Positions 59,705-64,000 of a DNA stretch of 64,000 nucleotides are shown here, one piece after another. Within the stretch, counting starts at the first letter, position 1, and each line of letters opens with the position of its first letter. The translations under genes were made by a program, and so were the position numbers. Under the pieces are notes generated by a model. It did not search any database, was not told where the DNA came from, and worked only from the letters and a program-made list of their open reading frames with translations. The DNA is from Paenibacillus paeoniae (GTDB lineage: Bacteria > Bacillota > Bacilli > Paenibacillales > Paenibacillaceae): the NCBI RefSeq assembly GCF_003388735.1, contig NZ_QUBQ01000003.1:372001-436000 (forward strand), written 5' to 3'.

Positions 59705-60481
59705 ATGGCAGAAAGTAAATGGACATATGATCATATTCCCAACCAGAGCGGGCGGGTTGTCCTCATTACGGGGGCAAACTCAGGGCTAGGATATCAGGAA
59801 GCGCTTATGATGGCCAAAAAAGGAGCGGAGGTTATCCTAGCAGGCCGTGACCGAAATAAAGTCCATACGGCTCTAAATACGATTGCAAAGCAGGCTCCTA
59901 ACGCAAAGCTGTCCCATGTCATGCTGGATTTAGCTGATTTGAATTCTGTATCCGAGTGCGTCAAAGAAGTTCAACGGAAATATGAACGCCTCGACATGCT
60001 GATCAACAACGCTGGCGTAATGATTCCCCCTTTTTCCCATACCAAGCAGGGTTTTGAGCTTCAGTTTGGAACGAACCATTTGGGCCATTTTGCACTCACA
60101 GGTCAATTGCTCCCGCTTATTCTACAAACGCCCAACTCGCGAATCGCATCGATGACGAGTTTAGCAGGCATGGCGGGGTCTATCGATTTTAGCGATCTCC
60201 ATTATGAGAATAGGCGCTATATAAAGATGCTTGCCTATGGACAGAGCAAGCTTGCGAATCTCATGTTTATCAACGGATTGGCTATTCGGTTAAAAAATGC
60301 TGGCTCAAAAACAATAGCGGTTGCAGCGCATCCTGGAGGTTCCACTACAAATCTACAGAAAAGCGGTGGATTTTTCTTTCGGCGAATATTAACGCCTTTA
60401 ACTTCACAACCAGCATCTGAAGGCGCCCTTCCCATTCTTCGTGCTGTTTGTGACCCAAAGGCCGCTAATGGTTCTTTTTAG
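59705..60481 (+). CDS. Short-chain dehydrogenase, cut short by an in-frame TAG
   Basis: 258 residues to the stop. Retinol dehydrogenase-like SDR: cofactor motif TGANSGLGYQEAL, LDMLINNAGVM, the catalytic Ser region SRIASMTSLAG and the catalytic pair YGQSKLANLMF (Tyr, Lys). The frame does not end naturally at 60479-60481 (TAG): it continues for 50 more codons with family-like sequence to 60634. AAGGAG serves the ATG at 59705 (7-base spacing) better than the one at 59699. The active site is intact but the substrate-loop end is lost unless the stop is read through. Possibly a recent nonsense mutation. Confidence 0.82.
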   Translation: MAESKWTYDHIPNQSGRVVLITGANSGLGYQEALMMAKKGAEVILAGRDRNKVHTALNTIAKQAPNAKLSHVMLDLADLNSVSECVKEVQRKYERLDMLINNAGVMIPPFSHTKQGFELQFGTNHLGHFALTGQLLPLILQTPNSRIASMTSLAGMAGSIDFSDLHYENRRYIKMLAYGQSKLANLMFINGLAIRLKNAGSKTIAVAAHPGGSTTNLQKSGGFFFRRILTPLTSQPASEGALPILRAVCDPKAANGSF

Positions 60482-60634
60482 GCACCTTCCGGCTTATTCG
60501 GCTTAACCGGATCGCCGGTGGAAGTGAAAATGCCATCGAAAGCAGTGAATAAAACCCAATGTAATCAGCTATGGGATATCAGTGAACAATTAACCGGTGT
60601 ATCTTATGCGAAGTTCTTACCTACGGATAGGTAG
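60482..60634 (+). pseudogene. Detached C-terminus of the short-chain dehydrogenase
   Basis: Directly in frame after the TAG: APSGLFGLTGSPVEVKMPSK, then AVNKTQCNQLWDISEQLTG and a natural stop. This is the normal SDR C-terminus (PSG ... W..SE.LTG), so one base change would restore a ~308-residue protein. Confidence 0.8.
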
Positions 60635-60837
60635 TCTGCAGTTCTATGACCCCATGTTAGGACCCGCTGCTTCGCCGGTTTCCTTCGCGGGCAGCAAACG
60701 ATACGGTATAGATATGCTGCATATTTATTGATGGGTTATTCTTGGGAAAACCGTTCTATTAGCTGGAGAGTATACGGTTCCTTTTTCATCTTGGTGGAGG
60801 TGGCTCTGAAGCTACTCGGAAATGGGATACTGCCAAA

Positions 60838-60880
60838 TAGACAAGTCTTCTCTTAGGAGAGAGCTTGTCTTTTTTCTGTG
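60838..60880 (+). terminator. Hairpin with T run upstream of the ABC-F gene
   Basis: AGACAAG / CTTGTCT outer stem with inner TCTC / GAGA pairing, followed by TTTTTT. No intact gene precedes it, apart from the broken SDR 200 bases before. It may end that transcript or, less likely, act as an attenuator for the ABC-F gene 270 bases downstream. Confidence 0.55.
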
Positions 60881-61149
60881 AGACAAATGATTGTGTACCC
60901 AAATTCGATGATGTAGCTGCTTTCGGATAATAGAATAAGGGAAGGCAAGAGGAACCTATTCCAGTAGGTATGGAATGCAGGGGAATTCCAGAATCAGAAT
61001 ACTGCCTGAAGGATAACGGACTGTCAGGAGGACAAATGGATTGAAGTTGGTTGTAAACAGTGTTACTCTAACAACGGTAAAACTTATCATCTATGCTCTT
61101 CAATACATGCAATAATAGTCACCATTTTAGTTATAAGAAAGGTCATACT
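60881..61149. other. Leader region of the ABC-F gene
   Basis: No gene of useful length. A GGAGG at about 61030 precedes ATG GAT TGA, and GTTGT / ACAAC (about 61053-61075) could pair. ABC-F resistance genes often have such regulatory leaders, but nothing here is decisive. Confidence 0.3.
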
Positions 61150-62889
61150 ATGATAAAAGTTGAAAACTTATCCTTCTCATTTCCACAAAAAGAGCTATAT
61201 AAAAACATTTCATTTACGTTAGAAGAGGCACAACATTGTGCTTTTATAGGAACAAGTGGCAGTGGGAAAAGTACACTGATAGATATTCTGATGGATACAG
61301 AAAGATATTTGTTCGAGGGCCTGTTAGAGATGGAACCATCTTGTACACTCGGGTATGTAAGTCAATTCTCACATCTAGACCAAACTAAAGAAACAACCGT
61401 TTTTGAATATATCGGAGAAGAATTCATTAAGATACAAAATGAAATACAATCTATTTGTACCGAAATGGAAACATCATCGGATATTGAGCCGTTACTCGAA
61501 AAGTATCAATTAGCTTTAGACGCATTTGATTCAATCGGCGGAGATCATTTTGAAAGCAATATTAATAAGAAACTAAATCTAGCAAACCTTTTGAAGCTAA
61601 AAGATAGTAGAGTATCCGACCTGAGTGGTGGGGAATTCAAACTTATTCAAGTGATGAAGGAAATGCTTAATAGTCCCGACTTAATGATTATGGACGAACC
61701 TGATGTATTTTTAGATTTTGAAAACCTAAATGCGCTTAAAAATCTTATTAATGCTCACAAAGGAATACTGTTAGTTATTACCCATAACCGATATTTATTG
61801 AATCATTGTTTCAACAAAATCATACACCTTGAAAACATGGAAATCCAAGAGTTTGATGGGCGATATCTGGAGTATAATTTCTCACTACTTCAGACTAAAA
61901 TTGAGTTACAGGAACTCACAGTCGCAGAGAAAGAAGAAATGGAAAGAAACGAGAACATTATCGATAATCTTAGAGCGATCGCAACCTATAATTCTGAAGC
62001 ATCTAGAGGAAGAGCGTTGAAAGCAAGAGTTAGGTTTCAAGAGAGATTGGAAGCGCGTAGACTTAAAGCCCCATTCGTTGATATTAAGCAACCGATAATT
62101 AGTTTCGGTATTGATCATGAGATTCAAGACAGCGTGGTTGTAAATGTCAATAATTATAGTGTAGCCTTTGATGAGTTGTTGTTAGAGAATGTTAACTTTG
62201 AGATAAAATCTACGGATAAAGTAGCTCTTATCGGTGCGAATGGTACTGGAAAAACGACGTTGCTTCGAGAAATATTTAACAATAATCATGATTCCATTGA
62301 AATAAATGCGGATGCTAAGGTAGCTTATTTATCTCAACTTCAAGGTGAAATGCTAAAGGATTCCAATACAATCCTTGAAGAATTCATTGATGCTGGGTTT
62401 AACACGTATGATGAGATCAGATCGTATCTTGCAAACTATGGCTTTGAAGGAGAAATCCTTAATCAAAAGATAGCCTCTCTCTCTGGTGGAGAAAGAAATA
62501 TTCTTCAGTTGGCTAAAGTTTCTGGTAGTAAAGCAAACGTATTGCTTCTTGATGAACCGACAAGCCATTTAGACACTTATACACAAATCGCGCTGGAAAA
62601 AGCTATTACAGACTATAAAGGTGCGATTATCATGATATCTCATGATTTCTATTCTGTTGTAAATGGTATGGATTATGTATTAATCATTGACGATAAGACG
62701 ATTAGAAAAATGAGTATGCGAAAATTTAGACAGATGATTTATGCTAGTCATTTTGATAAAGACTATTTAGAAACAGAGCAAAAGAAAAAATCAGTTGAAA
62801 TGAAAATAGAATTGGCTTTAAAAGATACTGATTTCGAACGTGCAAAAGGATTGGTAGATGAGCTAGAAGCACTGATTAAGTTGCTTTAA
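61150..62889 (+). CDS. ABC-F family ATPase
   Basis: 579 residues, two ABC domains on one chain without membrane segments. First: Walker A GTSGSGKST, signature LSGGEFKL, Walker B LMIMDEPDV. Second: Walker A GANGTGKTT, signature LSGGERNIL, Walker B VLLLDEPTSHLD. Between them is a charged helical linker (about 245-320, EKEEMERNENIIDNLRAIA) like the ribosome-reaching P-site linker of ABC-F proteins. These act on the ribosome as translation factors or antibiotic resistance determinants. The first Walker B ends DEPDVFLD instead of DEPTxxLD. The frame opens at 61093, but AAAGG is 7 bases before the ATG at 61150. Clearly AT-richer than the left part of the window, consistent with transfer. Confidence 0.88.
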   Translation: MIKVENLSFSFPQKELYKNISFTLEEAQHCAFIGTSGSGKSTLIDILMDTERYLFEGLLEMEPSCTLGYVSQFSHLDQTKETTVFEYIGEEFIKIQNEIQSICTEMETSSDIEPLLEKYQLALDAFDSIGGDHFESNINKKLNLANLLKLKDSRVSDLSGGEFKLIQVMKEMLNSPDLMIMDEPDVFLDFENLNALKNLINAHKGILLVITHNRYLLNHCFNKIIHLENMEIQEFDGRYLEYNFSLLQTKIELQELTVAEKEEMERNENIIDNLRAIATYNSEASRGRALKARVRFQERLEARRLKAPFVDIKQPIISFGIDHEIQDSVVVNVNNYSVAFDELLLENVNFEIKSTDKVALIGANGTGKTTLLREIFNNNHDSIEINADAKVAYLSQLQGEMLKDSNTILEEFIDAGFNTYDEIRSYLANYGFEGEILNQKIASLSGGERNILQLAKVSGSKANVLLLDEPTSHLDTYTQIALEKAITDYKGAIIMISHDFYSVVNGMDYVLIIDDKTIRKMSMRKFRQMIYASHFDKDYLETEQKKKSVEMKIELALKDTDFERAKGLVDELEALIKLL

Positions 62890-62980
62890 ATAACGAAGTC
62901 GGTTACAGCGAACAGGGCTAAAGTGAATCAGTCGAGTTTTATGATAAAACATGATGTTGGCGAAAAGTATTTAATGTAGT

Positions 62981-63017
62981 AAAAAGACACTGATGAATAG
63001 AACCTCAGTGTCTTTTT
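62981..63017 (+). terminator. Terminator of the ABC-F gene
   Basis: 13-bp stem AAAAAGACACTGA / TCAGTGTCTTTTT with an 11-base loop. Confidence 0.88.
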
Positions 63018-63314
63018 GCTGCATTGAGTTTTTGATAGCTCTTGCTGTGGTCAGTGGTTCACTTATTATTTATGTCACGCTTGTTGATTAAATAATTATT
63101 GCGTCTTTAAGGATGAATTCAACACTTGCCGTTACAGACAGCGCGGAGATGCGTATCGCGCAAGCTGGTACAGCAAGAGTTGAGCTGAATGTAGAAGCAG
63201 CAATGCTAATAGTGACAGTAGGCATGTAGGTCACAGCACCCAACACATGTGGAGTGTTGCTCACTGTTGGTCAGGAAAGACTAATAGTTGAGATGTATTG
63301 GCGGAAATAGGTAG
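63018..63314. other. Intergenic stretch, possible remnant
   Basis: A 38-codon frame at about 63112-63230 (starting MNSTLAVTDSAEMRIAQAG) and a further ~25 codons after its stop are followed by a strong terminator, as if a short transcript existed here. No family recognised; it may be a decayed gene end. Confidence 0.3.
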
Positions 63315-63340
63315 AGAGGGGCGCTGAACCCCTCTTTTTT
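63315..63340 (+). terminator. Intrinsic terminator
   Basis: 7-bp stem AGAGGGG / CCCCTCT with a 7-base loop and six T. Confidence 0.8.
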
Positions 63341-63455
63341 GTTGGGTCTGTTATCGTGCTGTGTTGATTCTTGAACAAAAAATGACCGCCATTTATGTAC
63401 AGGCGGTCATGTGATTATTACACTAACATTTACCCTTTTTGGAATATATGGTGAA

Positions 63456-64000
63456 TTAGTATTCTTGGAATACAATTTTTGTTAGATCATTTCTAATCTG
63501 TTCCACATTTGTAGTTGATAAATTGTTCAAAATTATGATTGTAATCCTGTCATTTACATAACGGATGATCTCATTTTTGAAACCGACAATTCCGCCGCCA
63601 TGAAAAAATCTTCTCCGATCCTGATCTACATCTATAAACCAACCATAACCATATCCAAAGCCATGGGGAGCGAATATTGTTTCAAGGCTTTCCCTTGTAA
63701 CTAATCTCTCTGTATACAATGATTGGTCCCACTTGAATAAATCTTCAGTTGTAGAATAAAGATTTCCACCACCAATTGGGAAACTCATATCAATATACTC
63801 TGCATTAACAATGCCATTATCGTATTCATAACCCTGCGCCCTGTTAGGTATTATTTCTTTATGGTTATCACAGCCTGAATTCTTCATACCCAAGGGTGAA
63901 AAGATTTGGTTACTTAAAAAGTCTTCATAAGTAAGTCCTGTAGTCTTTTCTATAATATAAGCCAATAAAATATAGCCTGAATTACTATATTGGAATTTAG
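63456..64000 (-). CDS. Serine hydrolase (beta-lactamase class C / PBP-like), C-terminal part
   Basis: The gene runs off the right edge; 180 codons plus the stop lie inside. The frame is open to the window end, so the apparent TTG start at 63965 is not a real start. The second active-site motif is seen as YSNSGY just upstream of it, followed by LGMKNSGC, PIGGGNLYSTTEDLFKWDQ, GYGYGWFI and the third motif region FFHGGGIVGFKNEI (HGG in place of KTG). This is the pattern of Beta-lactamase (PF00144) proteins, which include esterases, D-aminopeptidases and AmpH-like proteins. The SxxK motif is outside the window. Confidence 0.85.
   Translation of the reverse strand, partial: KFQYSNSGYILLAYIIEKTTGLTYEDFLSNQIFSPLGMKNSGCDNHKEIIPNRAQGYEYDNGIVNAEYIDMSFPIGGGNLYSTTEDLFKWDQSLYTERLVTRESLETIFAPHGFGYGYGWFIDVDQDRRRFFHGGGIVGFKNEIIRYVNDRITIIILNNLSTTNVEQIRNDLTKIVFQEY

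Overview
The window looks like the chromosome of a spore-forming Firmicute close to Paenibacillus. The evidence is strong AGGAGG-type ribosome binding sites, Bacillus-type fad genes, four exosporium-type collagen-like genes, Fur boxes of the Bacillus 7-1-7 form, and protein sequences typical of Paenibacillaceae. This assignment is inferred from gene content, not from a database search.

Layout. 0-4.4 kb: housekeeping genes (UgtP/MGDG-type glycosyltransferase, aldo/keto reductase, threonine dehydratase ilvA, small membrane-anchored protein). 4.4-21.2 kb: a tandem cluster of four minus-strand collagen-like genes. The two leftmost carry a BclA-like C-terminal domain and the two rightmost a BclB-like one; the largest protein is about 2,517 residues. 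Three of them share an unusual start region (a CTG/TTG codon at a fixed distance from a strong Shine-Dalgarno) and a sigma-K-like -10 element at a fixed distance upstream, so they are probably late-sporulation, mother-cell genes for spore surface filaments. 21.3-26.1 kb: a Fur-controlled seven-repeat beta-propeller protein, an AraC regulator, an SRAP-fold protein lacking its catalytic residues, a polysaccharide deacetylase and a methyltransferase.

26.2-38.9 kb: a nearly complete fatty acid beta-oxidation locus. etfB-etfA diverges from fadF-fadN-fadA-fadE-lcfA and a PaaI-type thioesterase, so acyl-CoA activation, dehydrogenation, hydration, second oxidation, thiolysis and electron transfer are encoded together. 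39-42.7 kb: two small proteins, a Fur-controlled ferredoxin-NADP reductase, methionine aminopeptidase and arylamine N-acetyltransferase. The last diverges from a MocR-type regulator (42.8-44.3 kb). 44.4-52.5 kb: a malto-oligosaccharide uptake and degradation operon (binding protein, two permeases, debranching enzyme, GH13 glucosidase) controlled from a divergent LacI-family gene.

52.6-64 kb: an AT-richer, more fluid region. It has gene relics (MFS C-terminus, GNAT, TetR), a DHFR-like reductase, and an ECF sigma factor with its own ECF-type promoter but no anti-sigma gene, followed by an ABC transporter whose ATPase seems to carry the first ~25 codons of a lost anti-sigma gene. It also has two NAD(P)-binding oxidoreductases (one broken by a nonsense codon), an ABC-F ATPase and a serine hydrolase running off the right edge. 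No rRNA, tRNA, CRISPR array or intact insertion sequence was seen.
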